A stretch of 64,000 nt of DNA from CAMYOC01 sp963704875 (GTDB lineage Bacteria; Pseudomonadota; Gammaproteobacteria; Steroidobacterales; XN24). Of this stretch, positions 25,422-34,208 are shown in pieces. The stretch's first letter is position 1. Each line of letters begins with the position of its first letter. The stretch lies in the NCBI GenBank assembly GCA_963704875.1, contig CAVPIA010000008.1:1426001-1490000 (forward strand), read 5' to 3'. The position numbers were made by a program, and so were the translations under genes. The notes beneath the pieces are model-generated. The model was not told the DNA's origin. It worked only from the letters and a program-made list of their open reading frames with translations, and did not search any database.

Positions 25422-26831
25422 GTGACCGAAAAGACACTCAGATTCATGGATATCCCGCGCCGCGATCCCGACAAGGATGCGGCGAAGTTTCGCGTGCACC
25501 ATTATCGTGAGATCTATGGCCGGTTCGATGCCGAGAATGCCAGCCAGCAGTCTGGTCGCTGTCTGAGTTGTGGCAACCCTTATTGCGAGTGGAAGTGTCC
25601 GGTCCACAATTACATCCCGAACTGGCTGAAGCTGGTGCAGGAAGGCAACCTGTTTGAAGCTGCGGAACTGTCGCACCAGACCAACCCGTTGCCGGAAATT
25701 TGCGGCCGCATCTGCCCCCAGGACCGGCTGTGCGAGGGCGCCTGCACGCTAAACGATGGTTTCGGCGCGGTGACCATAGGCAATATTGAGAAGTACATCA
25801 CCGACGAGGCCTTTCGCCAGGGCTGGCGTCCGGATATGTCCGCGGTCAGCGATACCGGGCGCGAAGTAGCGATTGTCGGTGCTGGTCCCGCTGGCCTCGC
25901 AGCAGCCGACGTGCTGGTGCGTAATGGTGTTCGGCCGACCGTATTCGATCGCTACCCGCGCGCGGGCGGTTTGCTGACCTATGGCATACCTCCGTTCAAG
26001 CTGGAAAAAGACGTGGTCGAGAATCGCCGCGCGGTCCTCGAACAGATGGGGGTCGAGTTTGTGCTTGGTACGGAGGTGGGTCGTGATATCGCCGCTCATC
26101 AACTGGTCAGCGACTATGATGCTGTTTTTCTCGGCGTGGGCGCCTATCGCGCCGTCCGTGCCGGCATGCCCGGCGAGACGCTGCCCGGCGTGCACGAGGC
26201 CTTGCCGTATCTGATAGATAACGTAAACGCAGTTATGGGAGACAGTGAAAGCAAGGCGCCGCTGAACACAATGAAAGGCAAGCGCGTTATCGTGCTGGGC
26301 GGTGGTGATACCGGCATGGATTGCAATCGCACCGCAATCCGCCAGGGCGCGTCGAGTGTGATCTGCGCTTATCGCCGGGATGAAAAGAACATGCCCGGTT
26401 CACGTCGTGAGGTGCGTAACGCGCGTGAAGAAGGCGTGGTGTTTCTGTTCAATCGCCAGCCAGTCGAGATCGTTGGCCAGGATCGGGTCGAGGGTGTGCG
26501 GCTGGTGCATACGCAACTCGGCCCGCCCGATGCCGGTGGTCGCCGCCGACCGGAGGCGATACCGGGCAGCGAAGAAGTGCTCGCGGCTGACGAAGTGATC
26601 GTGGCTTTTGGCTTCCGCCCCAGCCCACCTGAGTGGCTGGACAGCATCAGCGTCGCCGCGCATGACGACGGACGCGTGCGCGTTGACCCCTTGGGTCGTT
26701 TCCCGTTTCAGACCAGCCATCCCAAGGTATTTGCCGGCGGTGACATGGTGCGTGGTTCTGACCTGGTGGTGACAGCGGTGTATGAGGGGCGCGAGGCCGC
26801 CCGCGGCATTCTCGCCTTCCTTGGCGTCTGA
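25422..26831 (+). CDS. gltD: glutamate synthase (NADPH) small subunit
   Basis: 469 residues from a GTG 9 bases after the gltB stop. Passes electrons from NADPH through FAD and two 4Fe-4S clusters to GltB. N-terminal cluster cysteines CLSCGNPYCEWKCP and CGRICPQDRLCEGACTL; FAD-binding AIVGAGPAGLAAAD; NADPH-binding VIVLGGGDTGMDCNRTAIRQGA; C-terminal KVFAGGDMVRGSDLVVTAVYEGR. Standard partner for the ammonium assimilation route. Confidence 0.98.
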   Translation: MTEKTLRFMDIPRRDPDKDAAKFRVHHYREIYGRFDAENASQQSGRCLSCGNPYCEWKCPVHNYIPNWLKLVQEGNLFEAAELSHQTNPLPEICGRICPQDRLCEGACTLNDGFGAVTIGNIEKYITDEAFRQGWRPDMSAVSDTGREVAIVGAGPAGLAAADVLVRNGVRPTVFDRYPRAGGLLTYGIPPFKLEKDVVENRRAVLEQMGVEFVLGTEVGRDIAAHQLVSDYDAVFLGVGAYRAVRAGMPGETLPGVHEALPYLIDNVNAVMGDSESKAPLNTMKGKRVIVLGGGDTGMDCNRTAIRQGASSVICAYRRDEKNMPGSRREVRNAREEGVVFLFNRQPVEIVGQDRVEGVRLVHTQLGPPDAGGRRRPEAIPGSEEVLAADEVIVAFGFRPSPPEWLDSISVAAHDDGRVRVDPLGRFPFQTSHPKVFAGGDMVRGSDLVVTAVYEGREAARGILAFLGV

Positions 26832-26888
26832 CAACCCGCTCCAGCGCATACTGCCCTGATGCGAGCGCCGGATTCGCAGGAGAGAGTA

Positions 26889-28208
26889 ATGTTAAAAATG
26901 CTGGCCTGGCTATTTGCCGTTTCGTTCGGCCTTGTTTCATGGTCGCCGGCGCTCAGCGACAGCGGGCTCAGTCAGCGCGCGTCGATGCTGGAAGCAAAAC
27001 TGATCGAGTGGCGCCGGGACATCCATCAGCATCCCGAGTTGTCCAACCGCGAATTCCGCACCGCCGCGCTGGTGGCAGACCATCTGCGTGCGCTGGGCAT
27101 GGACGTATCTACCGACATCGCCCACACCGGTGTCGTGGGGGTTCTCAATCCCGGCAAGCCGGGCCCGATGGTCGCCTTACGTGCGGACATGGATGCGCTG
27201 CCGGTGACCGAGGAAACCGGACTGACGTTCGCCTCCACGGTCACGGCAAGCTACAACGGCCAGACCAGCGGGGTCATGCACGCCTGTGGTCACGACGCGC
27301 ATGTAGCAATATTGATGACCGTCGCAGAGCTGCTTGCGGTTATACGCGACCAGCTGCCGGGCAGTGTGATGTTTATCTTTCAGCCGGCGGAGGAGGGCGC
27401 GCCGGGCGATGAGCGCGGCGGCGCCGAGCTGATGCTGGAAGAGGGTATCTTCGCCTCAAGAACACCGGATGCGATCTTCGGTTTGCATGTTTCTTCAGTA
27501 GCATCGGCGGGCGTCATCGGTTGGCATTCAGGTCCGTTCATGGCCTCCGCCGACCGCTTCGAGATTGTCGTCAAAGGGCGTCAGACTCATGGCGCGAAAC
27601 CATGGCAGGGAGTCGATCCGATCGTCGTATCGGCACAGATAGTGCTCGGCTTGCAGACGATTGCCAGCCGTCAGGTTGACGTGACTGAAGCGCCGTCGAT
27701 CGTGTCGATCGGCGCCATCAGCGGTGGTATTCGCAACAACATCATCCCCGATCAGGTGCGCATGATCGGCACCATCCGCGCATTTAAGGAAACCATGCGC
27801 GAGGATATCCACCGCCGCATAGAGACCACCGCGCGCGGCATCGCCGCAGCAGCCGGCACTGAGGCTGAGGTGGTGATCGTCCGCCAGTATCCGGTCACGG
27901 TGAACGACCCGGCGCTGGTCAAGCAGATGCTGCCAACACTGGAAAGAGTGGCCGGCGACCAATTGCAGGAGTTTGGCCTGATCACCTGGGCGGAAGACTT
28001 CTCGTTCTATGCGCAACAGGCGCCGGCGATTTTTCTGCACCTGGGCGTGACATCACCGCAGCTGGATCCGCTGACTGCCCCGGCAAATCACTCGCCGAAG
28101 TTTCTGATTGACGAGAGTGCGCTGCTGAACGGTGTGCTGGCGCTGAGCGAATTGACGGTAGATTTTCTCGAACTGGCACCGGCCGGGTCCGCAAACAGGG
28201 AACGCTAG
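26889..28208 (+). CDS. exported M20-family amidohydrolase (hippurate/IAA-amino-acid hydrolase type)
   Basis: 439 residues with a signal peptide (LKMLAWLFAVSFGLVSWSPALS). M20D features: RRDIHQHPELSNREFRTA, VALRADMDALPVTEETGLTF, MHACGHDAHVAILM (metal Cys/His), FIFQPAEEGAPGDERGGAELML, a lid domain DRFEIVVKGRQTHGAKPWQGVDPIV and the C-terminal AEDFSFYAQQAPAIFLHLG. It hydrolyses N-acylated amino acids, releasing amino acids in the periplasm. GGAGAG precedes the ATG. It follows gltD by 57 bases, possibly in the same transcript. Confidence 0.9.
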   Translation: MLKMLAWLFAVSFGLVSWSPALSDSGLSQRASMLEAKLIEWRRDIHQHPELSNREFRTAALVADHLRALGMDVSTDIAHTGVVGVLNPGKPGPMVALRADMDALPVTEETGLTFASTVTASYNGQTSGVMHACGHDAHVAILMTVAELLAVIRDQLPGSVMFIFQPAEEGAPGDERGGAELMLEEGIFASRTPDAIFGLHVSSVASAGVIGWHSGPFMASADRFEIVVKGRQTHGAKPWQGVDPIVVSAQIVLGLQTIASRQVDVTEAPSIVSIGAISGGIRNNIIPDQVRMIGTIRAFKETMREDIHRRIETTARGIAAAAGTEAEVVIVRQYPVTVNDPALVKQMLPTLERVAGDQLQEFGLITWAEDFSFYAQQAPAIFLHLGVTSPQLDPLTAPANHSPKFLIDESALLNGVLALSELTVDFLELAPAGSANRER

Positions 28209-28654
28209 TCCGTCAGGTCTTCTACCTTCCAGATATAGGGCTCCCAGTCATTCCGTTTGTTGCTGCGCCAGCGGATAGCGATGAAGTAGCGCTTGCCCGC
28301 CTCAAACGTCATGTTTGCGTTCCACGGGAAGTTGCGGCGTGGTGGCAGACCGACCTTCTCTGTCGCCAGTGCTTCGCCGCCCACCTTGATCTCGTGTTCG
28401 CCGGGCCGAACCCAGTAGCTGGCCCGGTTCTGGCTCGCCGGTCCGATCACGTTGTCGATCGCCAGCAGGATGGCCGGCGTGAGATCGCTGCCTGGCGGCG
28501 GTGGTCGAAAATCGAGAATCGCATGCGCTTCGCTGGCGCTTACATAAGGACCGGGGACCCGATCGCTGACGCAGGCCGCCAGCAACAAGGCGATGCTCGC
28601 GGCGCAGGCGACATACTCTTTCAGCATGGCTTGTGCTGACGACCTTTTAGCCAC
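28205..28654 (-). CDS. lipoprotein, unknown
   Basis: 149 residues from a GTG with GGGAA 7 bases upstream; an internal ATG at 28627 would give the shorter signal LKEYVACAASIALLLAACVSD. Either way LLAACV is a lipobox. The mature part includes FRPPPPGSDLTPAILLAIDNVIG, YWVRPGEHEIKVGG and MTFEAGKRYFIAIRW, an order seen in PEGA-like or 'DUF2846-like' surface lipoproteins, but I cannot place it firmly. Its stop overlaps the convergent M20 gene by 4 bases. Confidence 0.7.
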   Translation of the reverse strand: MAKRSSAQAMLKEYVACAASIALLLAACVSDRVPGPYVSASEAHAILDFRPPPPGSDLTPAILLAIDNVIGPASQNRASYWVRPGEHEIKVGGEALATEKVGLPPRRNFPWNANMTFEAGKRYFIAIRWRSNKRNDWEPYIWKVEDLTD

Positions 28655-28706
28655 TCGATAATTCCCGCCAGTCCCGGATGCGGTCTGGAGGCGCCGCGAT
28701 GCACGC

Positions 28707-29312
28707 TCACGCCGCCTCTTTTCTTGACTTCATCGGCGCACCCGGTGCCAGCGACCAGTCATCGTCCGCAGGCGGCGGTGAGAATCGAAAGCTGTCCACG
28801 AATCCAGCCCCGTCGCTGAACATTGTTGCGGGCAATTCCACCCCGGCCGGGAATCGGGCCGAGTACTGGATATCAAAATAACGCCCCGGCGCGTCGGGAT
28901 GAAGGCAAGCCAGCCCGGCAACCTCGAGGACTCGTTGGTTGGGCCGGTCCTCGACAACAGTCCTGTATCGAACGCAACGAGGGCCGGCGGTTGTATCGAT
29001 CTCGTATGCCGAGTCACTAATCCGGAACCGGGCGGGATCCGGATTGGTGTCCTTGCTGCGGCGGACCCAGTCGAGAAAGGCCTGATCATCGTCGAAGCGG
29101 ATGGTCAGCGCCGAGGTCAGAATCGCCACTGCCAATCCGGCTTCATAGTCGGGCGCGCGCCGCATCCACACCGCGGATTGCGCGTTTCGTTGTACCTGTT
29201 GCCAGTCGGGATCGGTCGGTGGCTGGATACTGAATCCGGGGAATGCTTCGGCGCAGAGAATCCCAGGCACCAGCATCAGCGAAAGGATCAGGCGGGCTTT
29301 GACGTTTTTCAT
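28707..29312 (-). CDS. exported protein, unknown
   Basis: 201 residues with a signal peptide (MKNVKARLILSLMLVPGILCAEAF). The mature chain carries FSIQPPTDPDWQQVQRNAQSAVWMRR, RFDDDQAFLDWVRRSKDTNPDPARF, and a pair of cysteines (PRCVRYR and GLACLHPD) likely to form a disulphide. The pattern resembles periplasmic proteins of unknown role found singly in proteobacteria. The ribosome site is weak. Same strand as its neighbours 28205-30103. Confidence 0.65.
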   Translation of the reverse strand: MKNVKARLILSLMLVPGILCAEAFPGFSIQPPTDPDWQQVQRNAQSAVWMRRAPDYEAGLAVAILTSALTIRFDDDQAFLDWVRRSKDTNPDPARFRISDSAYEIDTTAGPRCVRYRTVVEDRPNQRVLEVAGLACLHPDAPGRYFDIQYSARFPAGVELPATMFSDGAGFVDSFRFSPPPADDDWSLAPGAPMKSRKEAA

Positions 29313-29321
29313 CCGCGCATT

Positions 29322-29732
29322 CTAACCGCCACGCGTCCGCGCGAAAGACGGCAAATGATGGCTGTTCTCCATCCAGCCAAGACGGTGTTCTGTCCAGATA
29401 TTATCCGTCGGCGGAAATTGTTCCGGCTTATCGAAGTTGCATACAGCAAGATCGACCCAGCCTGCCTGATCATCATGGCGATAGCTCAGAGGGGTGCCAC
29501 AGCGGGCGCAAAATTCCCGGGTCACTCCGGGCGAAGAATGCCAGCACGCGGGCTCGCCACACAAAATCTCCACCGCGTCTTCCGGGAACGTCACCCAGGC
29601 GACCACTGGCGCGCCCGCCGCCCGTTGGCAACTGCGGCAGTGACACAGCGCGGGCGCCGATCCTGCGCCGGTGGCCCGGTAACGGATCGCGCCGCAAGAG
29701 CATCCGCCTTCGGCGCAGGTGGGTCCCGTCAC
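29322..29732 (-). CDS. GFA family protein (CENP-V/glutathione-dependent formaldehyde-activating fold)
   Basis: 136 residues. The zinc-binding cysteine set of GFA proteins is complete: GGCSCGAIRYR, LCHCRSCQRAAGAP, and FCARCGTPLSYR. Formal activity for most members is unproven. The GTG start overlaps the stop of the DUF4345 gene (GTGA), so the two are translationally coupled. Confidence 0.88.
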   Translation of the reverse strand: MTGPTCAEGGCSCGAIRYRATGAGSAPALCHCRSCQRAAGAPVVAWVTFPEDAVEILCGEPACWHSSPGVTREFCARCGTPLSYRHDDQAGWVDLAVCNFDKPEQFPPTDNIWTEHRLGWMENSHHLPSFARTRGG

Positions 29733-30103
29733 TCCGGTGTTTTCCCGACCAGCACCAGGGCCGCGGTCAGCAGACCGAGTTCCAGCAGCATGACGGCAAT
29801 CAGCACCGCAGAGGGCATGCCCTCTGCGCCCACCGCAATCAGGCGGCCGGAGAAATAGCCGATATTGACCAACGCCACGCTAAGCAGACCCGTTCGGTGC
29901 CATCGGTGCGAACCGGCGGCATAGAGCAGGAACAGGCCAAGGACGATATTCAGACCGCCGTGGCTGCCGCGCAGGTCGCTCAGGGCATTGGTGCTGTACG
30001 ACGCGATCTTCAGGTAGGCGAGACTGGTTTCAGGTGACAAAACAACCCACAAACCGAAGCCCAGATAGAGCACGCCGCAGCAGAGCAAAAACACTCGACT
30101 CAT
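29729..30103 (-). CDS. DUF4345 family membrane protein
   Basis: 124 residues and four membrane helices: VFLLCCGVLYLGFGLWVVLSP, SHGGLNIVLGLFLLYAAG, LLSVALVNIGYFSGRLIAV and MPSAVLIAVMLLELGLLTAALVLV. The DLRGSHGGLNIVLG segment is diagnostic of DUF4345, small integral membrane proteins of unknown function. AGGAG lies 9 bases before the ATG. First gene of a short operon with the GFA gene. Confidence 0.82.
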   Translation of the reverse strand: MSRVFLLCCGVLYLGFGLWVVLSPETSLAYLKIASYSTNALSDLRGSHGGLNIVLGLFLLYAAGSHRWHRTGLLSVALVNIGYFSGRLIAVGAEGMPSAVLIAVMLLELGLLTAALVLVGKTPE

Positions 30104-30188
30104 GACAATTGAACTCCTGTATCGCCTGGAGGCCGCCGCTGTATGTTAAGCATAGCGACCCGCGCGGTGTTGCGATGAGGCGGACCGT

Positions 30189-32219
30189 CTATTCTGATCG
30201 GACCCTTGGCAAATTTACGCCAAAACAGACGCCTGCGTGATCAGGTAGATTGCTGGCCTGGACCCGGCCTCCGTGGTGCCTTGCGACAAGGCGCACGATG
30301 TATAGCCCGAGCCCCAGATGCGGTCCGGATCCATCATCCCGACGTGCGGAAACCATCGAGTCAAACAACCGTTCCGGAGGTCCGGGCGGCAGCTGGCTGC
30401 CGGAATTCCTGACTTGCAGCAACCAGTCATCGCCGTCAGCGCTTAGTGTCAGATGGATGAGCCCGTCCAGCGGGCAGAAGCCGATCGCGTTCTCAACCAG
30501 CTTATCAACCATCTGGGCGAGAAGCTCCGGGGCACCGTGGATTTCGCAGCGACCTGACGGCACGGTGATACGCAGGTCACGTCCGGGATGTGCGGCCTGC
30601 AACGCGGCGCCCAGCTCTGCCAGCAGTCGGGCCAGGTCAAAACGCTCGTTTTCAGCGCTGGAGATTGCCTGCTCCATTCGGGTGGCAGCGCCCAGCGCTG
30701 CAACCATTGCCTGCAGCCGTTCTATCCCCTGGCGGGCACGCTCCAGATAGACATGATCACCAGACTCGGCCTGCAGATTTTCCAGCGACGTTCTGACCAC
30801 GGCCATTGGTGTGCTTAGTTCGTGCGTAATCCGGCTACCGAGGCCTTGCAGGTACTGGTTGTGTTCGCTGATCTGGGTCAGCAAGGCGGAGAAGTTCCGT
30901 GACAACTCGCCAAGCTCGTCGCCAGCGCGGTCTTCCGGCAAGGCCGGCACCTTGTCTGATTCGCTACCCAGCGCGCCCCCGGCGGCCTGGCTCAGGCGCC
31001 GGATACGCCACGAAAGCCAGGCGGCAAACCCCAGCAGCAGGGCAGCCGCCGACAGACTCACCGCAAAGCTGGAAACAAAGATCCTCGATGCTGCGCGGTC
31101 GGTCAGGCTGAGGACTCGTTCAGAGTCTTCGTCGATCAGCAGCGCCAGAGACACATGGCTGAGCGAGCCCACCGGTCTTATCGCTTCCAGCACCACACGC
31201 TCCGCTGAGCTGTCGCCGGTGCGTGCGTCCAGTGGCGCGCCGTGAAAAGCGCCGATAAACCGATTGGTATCGACGCGTCCGGGCTGAACATCCGGTGGCG
31301 GTGCTGTGCTGTGCTGGTCCCGGATCACCCAGCGCAAGATCCGTCGAGCGAGCCCGGTGAGGGCGGGGTCCTGGTCCGCGCCCGAGCCGCCGTAAGCGCT
31401 GGCGAGCACATAGCCGTCGCGGTCAACCAGGCGCAGGCGCTGGCCTGGCCGTACCGCGTTTTCCAGCAGTGTCTGGGCAGCCGGCAGCGTGCTAATCAGC
31501 CAACCCGGCTCATTAGCCAGGGACGGTAGCGTGCCGGCGCGCTGGATTGAGCCATCCCGGTCCGCATCCGTGACCAGAAAGCCGGCCCGATCACCGGCCA
31601 CGGCCAGCGGTATCTGCACTTCCAGATTGAAACCTGTTGACACGGCTTGCCAGTTGCCGCGAACCCGGCGCGCCACACCGGGCTTGCTGGATGCCGGTGT
31701 GAACAAGCCAGGCGCTTGTGCCGACAGCGTCAGATCAGCGAAGCCGTCGGCGGCCGTGCCGATTCTCAATCTGACGTGATCACCCGCCTCACCCATGATC
31801 ACGTCATCGTCGTCCACCTGCAGAAACAGGAACATGCTGACGCCATCGCTTGCGGCCTGATAGCGCACCGAGAAATCATCGTCTTGCGCGCCAGGCAGAG
31901 TCATCCGTGTCGCCTCGTCGAGACCCCAGTCGTCTGCATAGCCATCAAGATCAGGGGTCCGGCTTAGCGGATGGAGATAAATATCAGTGATCGCGGGGTG
32001 GCGGGATGAAAAGCGCTGCCGGTCTATCGCGGCAGGGCCAAGCCGGTCAGTCAGGCTCACGGCAAGGATATCGGCGGTTGCTGCCAGGGTGTCCAGTTGG
32101 CCTTGACGGAGCGCGCTTTCCAGATCACGGACGTACTGGCATCCGGCCCATGGCAACAGCAGCGTCACCGAAGCCACCAGCAACAGACGCGGAGCGAGCT
32201 TCATTTGCAGGGGCTTCAT
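30189..32219 (-). CDS. pdsS: PdsS-like sensor histidine kinase (proteobacterial dedicated sortase system type)
   Basis: About 676 residues from ATG 32219 (a start at 32300 would overlap the regulator gene). Helix 1 APRLLLVASVTLLLPWAG, a long periplasmic sensor containing a carbohydrate-binding/DOMON-like stretch (DLDGYADDWGLDEATRM), helix 2 near 380-403, HAMP-like linker, H-box SRITHELSTPMAVVRTSL (phospho-His near 466), N-box DKLVENAIGFC and G2 HLGLGLYIVRLVARHHGG. In the G1 box the usual DxG is NSG (VRNSGSQLPPG), which I believe is normal for this family. The family normally sits beside a sortase; none is in this window. Confidence 0.8.
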   Translation of the reverse strand: MKPLQMKLAPRLLLVASVTLLLPWAGCQYVRDLESALRQGQLDTLAATADILAVSLTDRLGPAAIDRQRFSSRHPAITDIYLHPLSRTPDLDGYADDWGLDEATRMTLPGAQDDDFSVRYQAASDGVSMFLFLQVDDDDVIMGEAGDHVRLRIGTAADGFADLTLSAQAPGLFTPASSKPGVARRVRGNWQAVSTGFNLEVQIPLAVAGDRAGFLVTDADRDGSIQRAGTLPSLANEPGWLISTLPAAQTLLENAVRPGQRLRLVDRDGYVLASAYGGSGADQDPALTGLARRILRWVIRDQHSTAPPPDVQPGRVDTNRFIGAFHGAPLDARTGDSSAERVVLEAIRPVGSLSHVSLALLIDEDSERVLSLTDRAASRIFVSSFAVSLSAAALLLGFAAWLSWRIRRLSQAAGGALGSESDKVPALPEDRAGDELGELSRNFSALLTQISEHNQYLQGLGSRITHELSTPMAVVRTSLENLQAESGDHVYLERARQGIERLQAMVAALGAATRMEQAISSAENERFDLARLLAELGAALQAAHPGRDLRITVPSGRCEIHGAPELLAQMVDKLVENAIGFCPLDGLIHLTLSADGDDWLLQVRNSGSQLPPGPPERLFDSMVSARRDDGSGPHLGLGLYIVRLVARHHGGRVQASNLPDHAGVCFGVNLPRVRSE

Positions 32220-32262
32220 CCGCAACGGGGCGCAAGCCCGTCGCGGGCGCGCGGTCGCAGGC

Positions 32263-32961
32263 TCATTCCGGGTCCTGGTGCCAGCGATAGCCGACACCAT
32301 AAACAGTCTTTATTGCATCGAAATTACCGTCAAAAGCAGCGATCTTCTGTCTTATTCGCTTAATGTGCGAGGTGATAGTGGCGTCGTCGAGCACCACATT
32401 CGCGGCTTCCATCAGCTGTTGACGCGACTTCACATGACCGGGGAACCGGGCCAGCGCATGCACGATCCAGAACTCCGTCAGCGACAGGTCCAGGTCGTGA
32501 CCCTGCCATTGGGCGATCAGGCGATCGCTGTCCAGGCGCAGCGACCCGCGCTCGATGAGCTCAGTCCCGGTTGGCGATTCCCGCAATGCTTCCAGGCGTC
32601 TGAACAGTGCCGCAACGCGGGCCAGCAGGTGAGCCAGGCTGATGTCCTTGGTCAGATAGTCGTCCGCGCCCAGGCGCAGACCCGACACCGCGTCGAGATC
32701 GGTGTCGCGGGCAGTGAGAAAAATGATCGGTAGCGTGTCTGACAGCCGACGCAGGGCACGACACAGATCGAAACCGCCTTCCGGTTCGTCGCCCAGGGAT
32801 ATATCGATCAGGACGAGATCCGGCAGGCGGCTGTTGAAGGCCGTCATCGCGCCCTGGCGATCGTGATACCCGCTGACTCTGTAGCCATGACGCCGAAACG
32901 CATCCGCATAGTTATCCCGGATGGCGGTTTCGTCTTCTACGATGGCGATGTGGCGACTCAT
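32263..32961 (-). CDS. pdsR: PdsR-like response regulator (OmpR family)
   Basis: 232 residues. Receiver: HIAIVEDETAIRDNYADAFRR, phospho-acceptor Asp53 in LIDISLGDEPEGGF, PIIFLTARDTDLDAV and the lysine of DDYLTKDISLAHLLARVAALFRR. C-terminal winged helix: LTEFWIVHALARFPGHVKSRQQLMEAANVVLDDATITSHIKRIRQKI ... TVYGVGYRW. The receiver wording and GGFDLCRALRRL match the dedicated-sortase regulator subgroup. GGGGAA precedes the ATG. Cotranscribed with the kinase gene 43 bases downstream. Confidence 0.85.
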   Translation of the reverse strand: MSRHIAIVEDETAIRDNYADAFRRHGYRVSGYHDRQGAMTAFNSRLPDLVLIDISLGDEPEGGFDLCRALRRLSDTLPIIFLTARDTDLDAVSGLRLGADDYLTKDISLAHLLARVAALFRRLEALRESPTGTELIERGSLRLDSDRLIAQWQGHDLDLSLTEFWIVHALARFPGHVKSRQQLMEAANVVLDDATITSHIKRIRQKIAAFDGNFDAIKTVYGVGYRWHQDPE

Positions 32962-33014
32962 ACTCAGCGTTTTCCCCGGACCGCGACCAATCTGCCACAC
33001 TCGACGCCAGCGGT

Positions 33015-33072
33015 GCCATACCCCGGTGACAAACCCGCTGCCATACGCAGCTGCCATACACGGCTCCCATAC
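33015..33072. repeat. short direct repeats upstream of pdsR
   Basis: GCCATAC occurs at 33015, 33040 and 33053, and CCCATAC at 33066. The last three are spaced exactly 13 bases, so the segment 33040-33078 is a three-unit 13-bp tandem repeat; the first lies 25 bases before. They sit about 55-110 bases upstream of pdsR in the 257-base divergent gap with the nitrilase gene. Confidence 0.6.
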
Positions 33073-33218
33073 ACGCGCTGGCGACGTTCGGCCATCGGGC
33101 ATGCGGCTCTTGACCACGTACCGAAAAGGCCTGCCCTGGCCCGAGCGCGCCTGCCTGCGATTGGCACCCGCAACAGCGCTTGCCTTATGCTCTGTCGTTG
33201 ATCAGTGGAGTCCCCTCG

Positions 33219-34208
33219 ATGCGTATTGCAATCGTTCAGCAACCCCCGTGTTTTCTCAATCTCCAGGCCACCACCGACCGGGCGATCGGTCTGCTTGAAC
33301 AAGCCGTCGACAGCAGCGCCGGCCTGATCGTGTTCCCCGAGACCTGGCTGCCGGGGTATCCGGTCTGGATCGACGATGCCCCTGGTGCGTGTCTGTGGGA
33401 CCATCCGCCGGCCAAGGCGCTATTCCGTCATCTGCGCCATAACGCGCCCACGATTGATGGCCCCGAGATCAGGCGGCTGTCACACGCGGCGCAAAGGACC
33501 GGGAGTCATGTGGTCATCGGAATCCATGAGAAGTCGGGAGGGAGTCTTTACAACAGCATGGTGTTCCTGGCGCCCGATGGCGGCCTTGCGGTGCGTCGCA
33601 AACTGGTCCCGACGTATACCGAACGCCTGTTGTGGGGACGCGGAGACGGCAGCGGTTTGTTCAGTATCGACACTGATTTCGGGCCCCTGGGCGGATTGAT
33701 CTGCTGGGAACACTGGATGCCGTTGGCCCGGGCTGCGATGCACGCAACCGGAGAGACCGTGCATGTCGCGCAGTGGCCGTGGGTCAAGGATCCTCATCAG
33801 CTGGCAAGCCGCCACTATGCATTCGAAGGGCGCTGTTTCGTTCTCGCCTCTGGTTGTGTGATGAATCAGCAGGACATGCTTGAGGGATTCGATTCAAGCG
33901 GTGGCCCGGTAGAGGCGCGCGAATTACTGGAGCAGACCGGAACTGAGGGGACGAACATCCTGCGCGGCGGCAGCGCCGTGATCGGGCCCGATGGCAATTA
34001 TCTGGTGGAACCGGTGTTCGACAATCCGGACACTGTTTTTGCCGACCTGGATTCGCGACTGATAGAGGAGTCGCGGCTGACACTGGATGTGGATGGCCAC
34101 TACTCGCGGCCGGACGTGTTCACCTTGTCGGTCAACACAGCGCGGCAAACAAACGTCGAGTTCGACCAGGCTGAACCCGGCGACCAGACGCGGTCCTTGC
34201 GATCCTGA
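33219..34208 (+). CDS. nitrilase / carbon-nitrogen hydrolase
   Basis: 329 residues starting MRIAIVQQPP with GGAG upstream. The catalytic triad is Glu41 (FPETWLPGYP), Lys128 (RRKLVPTYTERLLWGRGDG) and Cys162 (GLICWEHWMPLAR). The CWEHWMPL form and length point to a true nitrilase/cyanide hydratase-like branch 1 enzyme, converting a nitrile to acid plus ammonia, in preference to an amidase. Substrate not predictable. Divergent from pdsR. Confidence 0.9.
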   Translation: MRIAIVQQPPCFLNLQATTDRAIGLLEQAVDSSAGLIVFPETWLPGYPVWIDDAPGACLWDHPPAKALFRHLRHNAPTIDGPEIRRLSHAAQRTGSHVVIGIHEKSGGSLYNSMVFLAPDGGLAVRRKLVPTYTERLLWGRGDGSGLFSIDTDFGPLGGLICWEHWMPLARAAMHATGETVHVAQWPWVKDPHQLASRHYAFEGRCFVLASGCVMNQQDMLEGFDSSGGPVEARELLEQTGTEGTNILRGGSAVIGPDGNYLVEPVFDNPDTVFADLDSRLIEESRLTLDVDGHYSRPDVFTLSVNTARQTNVEFDQAEPGDQTRSLRS

